From Vicinamibacteria bacterium (lineage in GTDB: Bacteria; Acidobacteriota; Vicinamibacteria; Vicinamibacterales; UBA2999), in the NCBI GenBank assembly GCA_025938035.1, contig JAICQE010000001.1, forward strand, positions 1 to 64,000: a DNA stretch of 64,000 nucleotides. Reading direction: 5' to 3'. Under the pieces are notes generated by a model. It made no database searches and was not told the DNA's origin. It was given only the letters and a program-made list of their open reading frames with translations. The position numbers were made by a program, and so were the translations under genes. Below, piece after piece: positions 33,501-41,064 of the stretch (the stretch's first letter is position 1; each line of letters opens with the position of its first letter).

Positions 33501-33967
33501 TCGAGCGACTCCTCGATCAGCCGCGGTACTTCCATGTCGTCGGCCATCGAGAATCCGGGATCCAAATCCGCCTCGAGAGGAAACTCTCTCAGCAGCGAAA
33601 GGCAGAAGGCGTCGATGGTACTGATGTTGATGTCGGCGGTGCGGTCGCGCAGTTCGCGCCATCGGACGGCAGGGATTTCTGCGCGTTCGGCCGCGGCGCG
33701 CAGTGTCGTCAGAATGCGCTCCCGCATCTCCGCCGCTGCCTTCCGTGTGAAGGTAATCGCCAGAATGTTCGCCGGATCGATTCCGGCGCGCAGCAGATTG
33801 ACGTATCGATCGACGAGCACCCGCGTCTTGCCGGTGCCGGCGGACGCCTCGAGCGCAACGTTGTAGCGTGGATCGACGGATCGCTCCCGTGCGTCGCGAT
33901 CGGGATCCGCGACGCGCTCCGGCGCGGATTCCGCTTCGTCGAACGGGAGCGAATAGCTACTCGACAT
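30593..33967 (-). CDS. addA: AddA-like helicase-nuclease (UvrD/RecB type)
   Basis: 1124 residues. A superfamily 1A helicase with motif I LEASAGTGKTRVLVDRYVNL, Ia ITFTRKAAAEM, II HHVLVDEFQDTSRAQW, III FIVGDRKQSIYAFRDADV, V MTVHAAKGLEFPVVF and VI LLYVALTRARDRLYLS. The C-terminal 150 residues form a RecB-family nuclease: GAIDCLIRL, then ILEFKTGRR (E-x-K), then HVLQAEIYRRA. Such enzymes resect double-strand breaks for RecA-mediated repair. The start overlaps the end of the AddB-like gene by 11 bases, so the two are translationally coupled as in addAB operons. Symbol assigned by architecture and context. Confidence 0.85.
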   Translation of the reverse strand: MSSSYSLPFDEAESAPERVADPDRDARERSVDPRYNVALEASAGTGKTRVLVDRYVNLLRAGIDPANILAITFTRKAAAEMRERILTTLRAAAERAEIPAVRWRELRDRTADINISTIDAFCLSLLREFPLEADLDPGFSMADDMEVPRLIEESLDRALRICRAVAREDEAVALVFAQLSERRARAGLAALLNRRIVAPAVLDRFLARGSSDLTVGSVAAAGAATLIGMFRGMPGGLERFLETGPPEAAFVLLAGRLQALDRSVDSGVPADPAAVHAAFAASREYFLTQDGKPRSRLTVPRARFPSARIWEVHRDLVVRHGGELLRAWQGFRRDLNVLVSRGVRRMFAIAESEYRRTLDAHAVLDFHDVLLKALQLLRQMEEFAQSRYRLEARYHHVLVDEFQDTSRAQWELVELLIASWGEGAGLAHSGPLQPSVFIVGDRKQSIYAFRDADVSVLREAGRHLEQLRPDGDVRRTISRSFRAVPALLAFVNDVCAMLDTAPSRADAFRYEEGDRFPLAAGLADGLDGSDDALGIVPGDTPEACAEAVADEIASLVGRATVRDRETGLRRSARPGDIAVLFRTRETHREFEQALERRGVPAYVYKGLGFFDADEIKDVLALLRYLAEPTSDLRAAAILRSGFGGVSEEGLRRLAPGLASALQEDEPEAATVLDEHDWAAMDVSRRSLQRWCGLVDRIPPAELLDLILEESAYAIRLRGVRLAYARENLKKIRAIIRRIQNRGYATMGRIADHLDRLAVGDEPNAVIDALDAVSLMTVHAAKGLEFPVVFVVNVARGTGTRRDAIRIAGNPAGDAISVAVGDYRSDADDDDGAREREETKRLLYVALTRARDRLYLSTALKDGRVQPGRGSLADVWPPSLLDIFVAGYGGADHMDWSGTAGTVHRFRVVKAAPAAIGGCPPHSPLATPESDFEPVAESTAVRTSVAAVVAAEPLLIAEYGSALSLPRRSGEAAKTDDVLIGLLVHRLLQRFGVTLEVEDEVLAAAVTGLLRREHTDAAFDPGIVGEVVVRFRAFRDRSELKKHYEAGAVFHEVPFSLAADGQIIRGAIDCLIRLGDGSIRILEFKTGRRRDEHVLQAEIYRRAAETIFADTVTVDVVYALDAVNS

Positions 33968-36854
33968 AATCCTTCCGGCACACGGACGGATACGCGCAAT
34001 ACGTGCACATCATCGGATCGTGCGGACGGGGGGGGAATTCCCCGGCGTTGATCTGATCGACGAGTCCGAAGAGCCGCTCCCTCGCGGTGGCCAGCGTCTC
34101 CTGGTCGTCCTCGGTCGCCACGCGAACCACGGACTTTCTACCGGCAAACGACACGTAGAGCGCCTCTTCGACAGCCCACGGACTGCCGCCGCGGGCGTGC
34201 AGGCGCTCCTGGGCGCAAAGTGCGTATACCGGCACCTGCAGGGCACGCCCGCGTTCCGGAGCAGAGCCGGTCTTGTAATCGATGACACGCAGGCGATTGC
34301 CGTCGAGCAGATCGATGCGGTCGGCGACGCCGCGAAGCGGCACCTGCCTCGGCTCCTCCCCGCCCAGCGAGAACTCGCCTTCCAGTCGATACTCGAGCCA
34401 GCGTTCCTGCACCGGATCCGGCCGCGAGGCTTCCATCGCGAGAATGACGTCGACAATGCCGGTTGACAGCGCTGAGCCAAACAGGCGTGCGCGCTCGAGC
34501 GACGCATCGGCCGGCGAAAGCCGGGCGAGCAGCGGCTCGGCCACCTCCGCGAACACCGCTCGCGCGGCTTCCAGCCGGCCGGGCGTGATGACGCCTTCTC
34601 CGCGCGCGTCCCACGCCTCGAAGAACCTCTGCAGCAGCTCGTGGACGAATCGGCCGCGCGCGCGAGCCGAGAGCACCGCGCCGTCCTCGGCCGGCTCGTC
34701 GAGGCGCAGGACGTCCGACGCAAAAAACCTGAAGGGACAGTCCTGATAACGCTCCAGGCCGCTCAACGAATATGCGGCAGGCTGATGCGGCCCGGTTGAC
34801 CCTCGAAACTTCAAGTCCGCGCGTCCACTCGCCGCAGCCCTGAAAGCGGCCCACTCCCTCCCCTGTTCTCCCAGCATCGTCGTGACGACGGTCTCCTGAG
34901 TGAGCGCCTCATGGTCGAACACCAGAAGGGCCGGAACGGGTCGTTCCTGCCGCGGCACGCTCGCATCGATCTCGTCGACGAGTGGCGAGAGACTGACGAC
35001 GGCGTCGTGCTCCAGCAGAAATGCCGAAACCGCCACTTCGGTGAGAGGCGACCGGAGCAGATCGGCGAACGCCGCGCGGGCGCCGTCGATGCGATCACGT
35101 TCCGCCGGCCAACCGAGCTCTCTGAGAATGGAGGTCGAATAGAAGATGTTCCGTCGCGGACGCTCGGGCCACTCGCCGTCGACGAGCCCGGCGAGGTGCA
35201 TATGTTCGAAGCTGCCGAAGCGGGCGGTGGCAGAGTCCAGCACATGCACTCCGGAATTGCCCGTTCGCGGTGCAAAGGTCTGCCCTTCAATCCATCGGCG
35301 CAACAGCGCCGCCACTTCGTCGAACTCGACGGGCGCGCGATCGAACTGCTCGTGCGCGTGATGAAGCGAGGCGATCGTCGCAAAAATCGCCCCGCGCGCC
35401 CGCAGGTGACGGACGCGCAACGGATCCGAAGCGCCTGGGACGTTCTCGTGCGTCCTCAGAAACTCCAGAACGACTGACAGGTGTTCATCGACGGGTGCTG
35501 GTGACCGCAGTCGTTCGAGCTCGCCGGCGATGCGTTGAAAGAGCCGTCCGGCGCGCACCACGCCATTCGTACGCGACGAAAATGCGTCGACCAGCCGCCC
35601 GAGCGCCGCGGCATCTCCGGCGTAGCCGCTCTCGGTCAGAGCGCGATCGAGCGCCGTGATGGCCCGGGCGGTCACCGGCTTGCCGTCCGCACTGAAATGG
35701 AAGTGCGGCGAACGCAGCAGCTGGATGCCTGGAACGCGCGCGAAGCCGGAGCTTGCAAACGTCAATACGAGGTCCAGCGCCGCGGCGTACGGCTCGGCAG
35801 CCAGCGGCAGCGTGTCGAACAGCTGGCATTCCAGACCAGCGGACGCGAGAACCGAGCGTGCCAGGTAGACGTACGGCAGCGGCTGATGAACGACGAGCGC
35901 CGCCCGGTCGAGGGTGCTGGTCAGTCCCAGTCTTCGCGCCGCTTTCACACGTCGAGCGAACGTCGCGACCTCTTCCTCGCGATCGCGAACGACGTACAGC
36001 ACGTGGCCGGAATCAGGAACCGCGATCGACGGCTGGCGAGGAGGTCGCTCGGGATCAAAGCGCTCTTCCTGGATGCCCGGCAGCAGCGCGTGCATCCGCT
36101 CGTGCAGAGCGCCGGCGAGCACCCGATCGGTCACGATGACGTCGAGGCTCTCAATCCCAGGCACCCGCGCAAGGAGGTCCCAGTCGGCAGGCGTCAGACC
36201 AAAGGGATCGACACTCCGGTCGGCGACCGCCACGATAACGTGGCGATACGGCCGCGCCGGCGATTCGTTGACCACCAGGCGCCGCAGTTCGTGCTCGTCG
36301 GCGCCCTGTTCGGAACACCGGCGTTCGAAGTCGCGAAACACCGCCGCAAGAAATCGCGTTTGCTCAACCAGTTGACGGGCACCCCGGTCGTCTGCGGCAC
36401 CCGGCTCCAGCATGCTGAGCGCCAGCCGCTCGAACGTGTCGACGTCCTTCTGACAGCGCCGCAGGTCGTCGTAAAACCTGACCATCTCGGCAACCAGTCC
36501 CGGGCGAACGCGGAATGGCGGTTCGATGCCGCCGCCGATGACGGTCCGGCAGGCCACGCGCAGCAGGACTTCGCGCTCCTCGGCGGACAGCTCCCGCCGT
36601 GAAGCCGGCAGCCGGTCGGCAAACCGTGCCACGAGTTCGGATGCGGTGGCGAAGTCCGGAAGAATCGCCGCGCCGGATGAGGTCGCATCTTCGATTCCTC
36701 GAACGAGATGCTCGGCGGCGGCGCGCGTCGGAACGACGACGAGGCGGTCACGGGCGTCGAGCGGCGCCCCGTGAACAGCCAGGGAGATCGCCGCCTCGCG
36801 AAACGCCTGGAGACCGCCGACGCGTACCAGGCGTGTCGCGCGGGGAGTAATCAC
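33957..36854 (-). CDS. addB: AddB-like nuclease with Fe-S cluster
   Basis: 965 residues from the GTG at 36854, which overlaps the stop of the upstream gene in GTGA. The C-terminal nuclease has LRVIDYKTGSAPERG (D-x-K) and the four cysteines of the AddB Fe-S 'iron staple': one in YQDCPFRFFASDVL and three in MCTYCAYPSVCRKD (C-x2-C-x5-C). The N-terminal half is a helicase-like fold; the strand LVVVPTRAAAEHLVRGIE stands where a Walker A would be, but no GxGKT is present, so the subunit probably lacks motor activity. AddB normally binds the 5'-end strand and cuts it. Confidence 0.82.
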   Translation of the reverse strand: MITPRATRLVRVGGLQAFREAAISLAVHGAPLDARDRLVVVPTRAAAEHLVRGIEDATSSGAAILPDFATASELVARFADRLPASRRELSAEEREVLLRVACRTVIGGGIEPPFRVRPGLVAEMVRFYDDLRRCQKDVDTFERLALSMLEPGAADDRGARQLVEQTRFLAAVFRDFERRCSEQGADEHELRRLVVNESPARPYRHVIVAVADRSVDPFGLTPADWDLLARVPGIESLDVIVTDRVLAGALHERMHALLPGIQEERFDPERPPRQPSIAVPDSGHVLYVVRDREEEVATFARRVKAARRLGLTSTLDRAALVVHQPLPYVYLARSVLASAGLECQLFDTLPLAAEPYAAALDLVLTFASSGFARVPGIQLLRSPHFHFSADGKPVTARAITALDRALTESGYAGDAAALGRLVDAFSSRTNGVVRAGRLFQRIAGELERLRSPAPVDEHLSVVLEFLRTHENVPGASDPLRVRHLRARGAIFATIASLHHAHEQFDRAPVEFDEVAALLRRWIEGQTFAPRTGNSGVHVLDSATARFGSFEHMHLAGLVDGEWPERPRRNIFYSTSILRELGWPAERDRIDGARAAFADLLRSPLTEVAVSAFLLEHDAVVSLSPLVDEIDASVPRQERPVPALLVFDHEALTQETVVTTMLGEQGREWAAFRAAASGRADLKFRGSTGPHQPAAYSLSGLERYQDCPFRFFASDVLRLDEPAEDGAVLSARARGRFVHELLQRFFEAWDARGEGVITPGRLEAARAVFAEVAEPLLARLSPADASLERARLFGSALSTGIVDVILAMEASRPDPVQERWLEYRLEGEFSLGGEEPRQVPLRGVADRIDLLDGNRLRVIDYKTGSAPERGRALQVPVYALCAQERLHARGGSPWAVEEALYVSFAGRKSVVRVATEDDQETLATARERLFGLVDQINAGEFPPRPHDPMMCTYCAYPSVCRKDYVE

Positions 36855-38245
36855 TGCAGCTTTGGTGGCTCCGTCAGGGCACGTAATTCCTTCTGCGCGA
36901 GCGACAGCATCATCAGCGCGCCGGCCGCTGCGGATGATGCCTCCCAGGCGGTTCCGATATCGGCCGCAGCGACCGCCTTGAGACGGCCGGCGGCAGCCGT
37001 CTCCGCGAATCGCCACGCGCCCTTGACCAGTTCATGCGTGCTGCGGAGATACTCCGGCACCAGCAGCCTGTCGAGCCGCAGTGTGCCGCCGCTCAGAACC
37101 CGGTTGAGCGAGTCGAGCCGGTCGGGGTCCGGGCCGTCGAGTTTCTTGATGGATTCGAGTGCCGGCCTTGCCTTGACCAGCTGCACCAGATCCAGGCCGA
37201 CGGCGCGCTGGTATTCGCGGAAGATCGCCTGCCTGCTCTTCCACTGATCGCGCAGGAGCCGAAGGCGGCGGGCGTTGTCCAGTTGCGCCTGGACCGACGC
37301 GGTGAGCGCCTGCACGATCTCGGGCCGCTGAGAACCCAGTTTGTTGTCTTCCTTCTGGATCCGATCCATCACGCGCTCGACGTTCCGGATATCCGCTTTG
37401 GCCGCCGAGCGGCTCGCCCGGTCGAGCAGGTCCCTGCTGACGCGAAGGTAACGCTGATCGATGGACGCCTCGCGCTGAAGCTGCTCTTCGACTGTGCGAC
37501 GAAGACGAGCGGCATCCGTGCCGGGGACGCCCCCGGGAGCGGCAAGCAGCGCACGTGCGGATTGAAGGAGCGCGACGCGCTCGGTCACATCTCTGGTTCC
37601 GTTCGCAATCCGCAGCAGCTGGCTCAGCTGCTCCGTCGCACCTGGCATGGCTGCCAGCGGCTCGAGCGTCATCTCCGGCGCCGTGAACAATGCCGCCTGG
37701 AACGATGGCGGCGGACTGGTACCCTGCAGCCGGGCAATGGCGGAATCGAGGACGCGGACGATTTCCTGAACGTCCTGCTGGCGGTATCCGTAATGCGATC
37801 GCGGCCACTCGAGCAGCATGCGCCGCGCCTGTTCAGCGGCGGCGAGCGCGCTGGGACGATCGGTTGACTGGGCGATGTTGCTGAGAACGCCTGCGACCGC
37901 GTCGGTCAGCTGCCGGTAGTCGGCTTCAGCTCTCGTCGCGACATATCGCTGATACCGCGTTGACGCGGCGTGGCGATCCGTCTTCTCCCAGTCGACGCGC
38001 GACGCCGCCAGGGTCACCGCCTGCAGCCGCGGATCCTGAGCCGTCCCGCCAACCGGAATGGAGAGCACGACCTGATCCGCAACGCGCGCGAACTCACCGT
38101 AGGTCACAATCGAGGTGCCGTCGAGCAGGAAGACGCGGAAGAGCGTCGCCTCATCCGCGGCGTGCGCCCGGTTCGCGCCCGCGACGCACAGAACCAGCGC
38201 GGCAAGACATCTGACCCACACAGGCATGATCGGGCGATGCTGCAT
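36851..38245 (-). CDS. Secreted helical protein upstream of addB
   Basis: 464 residues from ATG 38245 (ATG 38227 is also possible; the frame is open to 38317). Signal peptide WVRCLAALVLCVAGANRAHA, then an N-terminal beta-type domain (LFRVFLLDGTSIVTYGEFAR, VADQVVLSIPVGGTAQDPRL), then long alpha-helices rich in Arg, Gln and Glu (QDVQEIVRVLDSAIARLQ; RRTVEEQLQREASIDQRYLR), probably coiled coil. No family recognised. The four-base overlap with addB makes co-expression certain in principle, yet an envelope protein and a DNA repair nuclease share no obvious process. Confidence 0.65.
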   Translation of the reverse strand: MQHRPIMPVWVRCLAALVLCVAGANRAHAADEATLFRVFLLDGTSIVTYGEFARVADQVVLSIPVGGTAQDPRLQAVTLAASRVDWEKTDRHAASTRYQRYVATRAEADYRQLTDAVAGVLSNIAQSTDRPSALAAAEQARRMLLEWPRSHYGYRQQDVQEIVRVLDSAIARLQGTSPPPSFQAALFTAPEMTLEPLAAMPGATEQLSQLLRIANGTRDVTERVALLQSARALLAAPGGVPGTDAARLRRTVEEQLQREASIDQRYLRVSRDLLDRASRSAAKADIRNVERVMDRIQKEDNKLGSQRPEIVQALTASVQAQLDNARRLRLLRDQWKSRQAIFREYQRAVGLDLVQLVKARPALESIKKLDGPDPDRLDSLNRVLSGGTLRLDRLLVPEYLRSTHELVKGAWRFAETAAAGRLKAVAAADIGTAWEASSAAAGALMMLSLAQKELRALTEPPKLQ

Positions 38246-38480
38246 TTTACCCGCGTCCACCCGTGCAGATCCGCACGGACCGGTGCGCTGTGGAAAAGCT
38301 GTGGACGGGTAGTGCAAATCCTGTTGAGAACCTGACAGCAGGAAAATTTCTTCTGCGAAGATCCGGCAGAAACCTCGTATTCGCCACGTGTGAACGCGCC
38401 TTCGCGGCTCGCTTCGCTTGATCGACGGCGACGACTGCGTAGAATTTCATCCCGCTTCACTTCCCCCGGAACCAGGACAC

Positions 38481-38720
38481 GTGACAATTCATCGCTTCCT
38501 CGAAACGATTGGCGGGCGCGCGTACCACATCGAGGTCACGCCCGTCAGCAACCGATGGCGCGCGCAACTGTGCCGCACGCCGGGACTCCCCACGGCGATG
38601 ATGCCGTTCTACGGAACGACGCCTGACGAAGCCGCCCGTCTGCTCACGAAGTGGCTGACGCTGGCGCACCGCCCGCAGCATGCGCCGCCGGCACTGGCGC
38701 ACGAAGGCGGCCAAAACTAA
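38481..38720 (+). CDS. Small conserved hypothetical protein
   Basis: 79 residues from the GTG at 38481, with CCAGGA upstream; an earlier TTG at 38418 is in frame but adds an implausible extension. TIHRFLETIGGRAYHIEVTP, then SNRWRAQLCRTPGLPTAMMP, FYGTTPDEAARLLTKWL forms a small beta-beta-beta-alpha unit, like HicB-type or dsRBD-like folds by pattern. No toxin-antitoxin partner is visible. A hairpin directly follows the stop codon. Confidence 0.6.
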   Translation: MTIHRFLETIGGRAYHIEVTPVSNRWRAQLCRTPGLPTAMMPFYGTTPDEAARLLTKWLTLAHRPQHAPPALAHEGGQN

Positions 38721-38738
38721 GCGCATTTTCGAATGCGC
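38721..38738. terminator. Hairpin directly after a stop codon
   Basis: GCGCATT-TTC-GAATGCGC, a perfect stem of 7-8 bp beginning at the base after TAA. It lacks a T-run, and the large palindromic repeat follows immediately; together they would block read-through towards the tRNA gene. Confidence 0.5.
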
Positions 38739-38739
38739 C

Positions 38740-38820
38740 TAGCGCGGATTTCGTGGGGCGAGCCTTGCAGGCTCGCTCGCGAACCCGCAGGGTTCGCGCC
38801 ACGGAAGTGAATCCGCGCTA
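38740..38820. repeat. Two-hairpin palindromic repeat with intact outer arms
   Basis: Longest copy of the family. Perfect outer arms TAGCGCGGATT (38740-38750) and AATCCGCGCTA (38810-38820) enclose GTGG, hairpin GGCGAGCCT/AGGCTCGC, hairpin GCGAACCC/GGGTTCGC, CCACG. Orientation is opposite to the copies at 16408 and 19119. It separates the small forward gene from the tRNA promoter. Confidence 0.8.
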
Positions 38821-38880
38821 GTTAGCGTAAACCGACCGCGTGACAGGGCGGGTCATCACCGCGTGCAGGTACTGACGCGG

Positions 38881-38909
38881 TTGCGACCCATCTGGCCGTG
38901 GGCTACCAT
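38881..38909 (+). promoter_or_regulatory. Promoter of tRNA-Ala
   Basis: TTGCGA (38881-38886), a 17-base spacer and TACCAT (38904-38909). The predicted start near 38916 is 20 bases upstream of the mature tRNA 5' end, a normal precursor length. Confidence 0.65.
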
Positions 38910-38935
38910 TATTTGTTCGGCTCTTCCCAAGAAGT

Positions 38936-39011
38936 GGGCCAGTGGCGCAGTTGGGAGCGCGCGTGAATGGCATTCACGAGGTCACCGGTTCGATCCCGGT
39001 CTGGTCCACCA
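38936..39011 (+). tRNA. tRNA-Ala (anticodon GGC)
   Basis: Complete cloverleaf of 76 bases with encoded CCA. Acceptor GGGCCAG pairs with CTGGTCC (one G-U); D-stem GCGC/GCGC; anticodon stem CGTGA/TCACG with loop ATGGCAT, giving anticodon GGC; T-arm ACCGG-TTCGATC-CCGGT; discriminator A followed by CCA. GGC decodes GCC and GCU alanine codons. A good promoter lies upstream. Degraded protein-coding sequence starts within 20 bases of the 3' end. Confidence 0.95.
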
Positions 39012-39029
39012 ACCTTCGCTGCGACGCGC

Positions 39030-39240
39030 GGCGCCCAGTATCTGGCTCCGCTGCTCCTCACTCGCTGGCAGTGCGGCCTCGAACTCAAGCGGTTCGAAAA
39101 GCCGGCCGAATGGGGCGAACGCTACCGGCAGCAAATCGCGGATATCCGGCTGGCCCCATCAGGCCGGCGTGCCGATGCTCGTCGGAACGGATCTCGGCAT
39201 ATCCCTGATCTATCCCGGGTTCAGCGTGCATGACGCTTGA
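39030..39240 (+). pseudogene. Amidohydrolase fragment, truncated and frameshifted
   Basis: In one frame LAPLLLTRWQCGLELKRFEK, then PAEWGERYRQQIADIRL reads like the helical part of an imidazolonepropionase-type amidohydrolase; after a frameshift near 39152 another frame continues HQAGVPMLVGTDLGISLIYP, GFSVHD, the conserved GTD and PGxSxHxE region of the same family. The N-terminal HxH metal site and everything after the H-D are missing. The remnant starts by the tRNA 3' end and stops where the 3' end of the next gene (other strand) begins. Identification is by motif and not alignment. Confidence 0.6.
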
Positions 39241-39778
39241 CCGGTTCTATCGGATCGGTCGTCTCGACCACGACCGCGGCGCGTGGAATGTCCAGCGACG
39301 CCAGCATCCTCTGAACCGGCTGCCTTCTCGAGTCGTCCTCAACGCCAACCGCCACGCGATTCCTGGCTTCGTCCAGATCGACGAATACCACCCCTGGCAG
39401 CGACAACACCCGGCCGGCCCGCCGCGTCCACGCGGCAAGCTCGGACATCGTGTACTGACCTGTGACCGCATGCGCGCCGGCTGCTGGTATCGAGCCCGGA
39501 CCGAATACGGTCTCGATGGCTGCGCGAGCCGCGGGTAATTGCGCGCGGTCCTTCAGATACACCGCGAGTCGCCCGTCCTTCTCGACGTACATGCCGCCAA
39601 ATCCCGGCGCGGCACGCTCGACGCGCAGCAGCAGGTCGTCATGTGTCTCCATCTTGGTGGCGTTCTGCGGTTGACGCGCGGCCAGATGCTCTCCGTCCAG
39701 GAGGACAGCCGCAGCCGTTGCCAGAACCAGGCAGGTAACGAAAAGGGGCGAAGCCGCGATGCGGCCGGAAGGTTTCAT
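39221..39778 (-). CDS. Secreted propeptide-like protein, probably a truncated S1 protease gene
   Basis: 185 residues with a signal peptide (LFVTCLVLATAAAVLL). Residues 45-180 resemble the N-terminal propeptide of acidobacterial S1-type proteases (ERAAPGFGGMYVEKDGRLAV; LPGVVFVDLDEARNRVAVGV). The latter aligns with AGVVFTDADETRGRVVVGVL in the intact protease gene just upstream, and both then run to ET-(D/E)-PI. The protease should start right there, but the ORF stops after 8 more residues, at the junction with the amidohydrolase remnant. It may be a decayed gene or now work as a free inhibitor or chaperone for the neighbouring protease. Confidence 0.6.
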   Translation of the reverse strand: MKPSGRIAASPLFVTCLVLATAAAVLLDGEHLAARQPQNATKMETHDDLLLRVERAAPGFGGMYVEKDGRLAVYLKDRAQLPAARAAIETVFGPGSIPAAGAHAVTGQYTMSELAAWTRRAGRVLSLPGVVFVDLDEARNRVAVGVEDDSRRQPVQRMLASLDIPRAAVVVETTDPIEPVKRHAR

Positions 39779-39852
39779 GGCCGATCGACGTGACCCCGCG
39801 AGCGGCTGCGGTTCAGCAGCCGCGCTCGCGGGCTCGGTGTCTGACGAACAGC

Positions 39853-40878
39853 TTACTGCGTCTGCAGCGCGCCCAGCTCCCCTTCGATCCCGGAAAGCGG
39901 GCTATAGACGAACTGCGTGCCGGACGAGTTGCCGCCCCAGAGATTCCCGAGGAGCGTCACATTGGTGCCCCCGTCGATCCTGAAGACCGGCGCACCGCTG
40001 TCGCCGCCCTGAGCGATGACGGCATTCCTGTTTTCGACCCATGTCTGGCACAGCAGCACGATATTGCTGCCGGAGACGCCGGTGTTGGTGCAGGTTCGTG
40101 TGACGTTGCCCTGTCCCCAACCGGTCGTCCGCCCGACTTTGTTGACTGGTCCGCTTGTCGCCGCGCCTTCGCCGGTAATGGTGAACGTCCCGACGACGTC
40201 CAGTGAACCTGTGTTCGGCGCGGCCGTCCTCGCGATGGTGCCCAGCGCGAAAGTGCCGCTACCCGCGCCGGCGACGAAGTTCGAATCCGAACTGCGGCAG
40301 ACCCGCCCTTTGGGACAACCCTTGCCGTTGCGAACATACGGCGGATCCACGGTCTCCGTGCCAATCAACTCGCCCTCCACTTGATTGAGCGGCTGATAGT
40401 ACTCAGTGCCATCGATGCTGCCCTGGTTCGTGCTGCAATGCGACGCCGTGACGAATCCCAGAACGCCGTTGCGGATGGCGTTGAATCCCAGGCTGCACAC
40501 ATACTGCGAGAAACGGATCTGATAACCGGCCTGGACGGGACGAATAGAGTCGCGCAGCGTCGCAACCTGGAAGATCGGTTCGGTCTCGATGATCTCGATG
40601 TCCTGCGCCGACGCGCCAAGCCGCGCGGCGGTGGCCCGAACCAGCCCCTGCATGTCGCGATCGAGGACGCCCACGACGACGCGGCCGCGCGTTTCATCGG
40701 CGTCGGTAAACACCACGCCGGCCAGCTCGAATACCGGCAGCAGTCGCTGGTTCAACGCCTCGAGATCCGGACGCCCCTGCGCGCTGACGACACGATCACC
40801 AGACGGTCCGCCCGCCGCAAACGCGAGGGCCGCGACAGCCAACAGACCAAGACGTAACTTTCGCAAAGTTCTGAACAT
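39853..40878 (-). CDS. Secreted chymotrypsin-like (alpha-lytic type) serine protease with propeptide
   Basis: 341 residues; GGGGAG precedes the ATG. Signal peptide to about residue 33, a propeptide-like domain 38-105, then an S1-fold protease: H147 in GFVTASHCST, D198 in RSSDSNFVA and nucleophile S294 in AQGGDSGAPVFR. The catalytic domain carries several cysteines (C128, C148, C188, C194, C263, C277) able to form disulfides, as in exported proteases. The propeptide should assist folding and block activity until cleaved. A strong promoter is visible upstream. Substrates unknown; extracellular protein degradation is likely. Confidence 0.82.
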   Translation of the reverse strand: MFRTLRKLRLGLLAVAALAFAAGGPSGDRVVSAQGRPDLEALNQRLLPVFELAGVVFTDADETRGRVVVGVLDRDMQGLVRATAARLGASAQDIEIIETEPIFQVATLRDSIRPVQAGYQIRFSQYVCSLGFNAIRNGVLGFVTASHCSTNQGSIDGTEYYQPLNQVEGELIGTETVDPPYVRNGKGCPKGRVCRSSDSNFVAGAGSGTFALGTIARTAAPNTGSLDVVGTFTITGEGAATSGPVNKVGRTTGWGQGNVTRTCTNTGVSGSNIVLLCQTWVENRNAVIAQGGDSGAPVFRIDGGTNVTLLGNLWGGNSSGTQFVYSPLSGIEGELGALQTQ

Positions 40879-40942
40879 AGATCTCCCCGCTATTACGGAT
40901 TTCGCGAACCAGGAACCACTGAGAGCGATCGGCGGAACAAGC

Positions 40943-40972
40943 AGTATGCGGAGCCCCGCGAACCGTTGTCAA
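40943..40972 (-). promoter_or_regulatory. Sigma70-type promoter of the serine protease gene
   Basis: On the minus strand TTGACA (40967-40972) and CATACT (40943-40948) with an 18-base spacer. Start near 40936 gives a 58-base leader containing the GGGGAG ribosome-binding site. The exact TTGACA makes this one of the best promoters in the window. Confidence 0.65.
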
Positions 40973-41064
40973 CTTCAATTCTGCCTACGGTTTGCACGGT
41001 TTCTCGCAAAGGAGTGAACACGCCCGCAGGCGCGTAAAAGAGTGTGCAGGTAGGCGCGGCGGCG

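Noticed and set aside
32636..34051. Plus-strand open frame of 471 codons
   Set aside because: Antisense to the AddA-like helicase, whose helicase motifs are unambiguous; no homology in this frame.
38418..38480. N-terminal extension from a TTG start
   Set aside because: Composition is unlike protein and a GTG with a ribosome-binding site follows at 38481.
38863..39240. 125-codon open frame running through the tRNA
   Set aside because: Crosses the complete tRNA-Ala; only its last part matches the amidohydrolase remnant, so it is not a gene.
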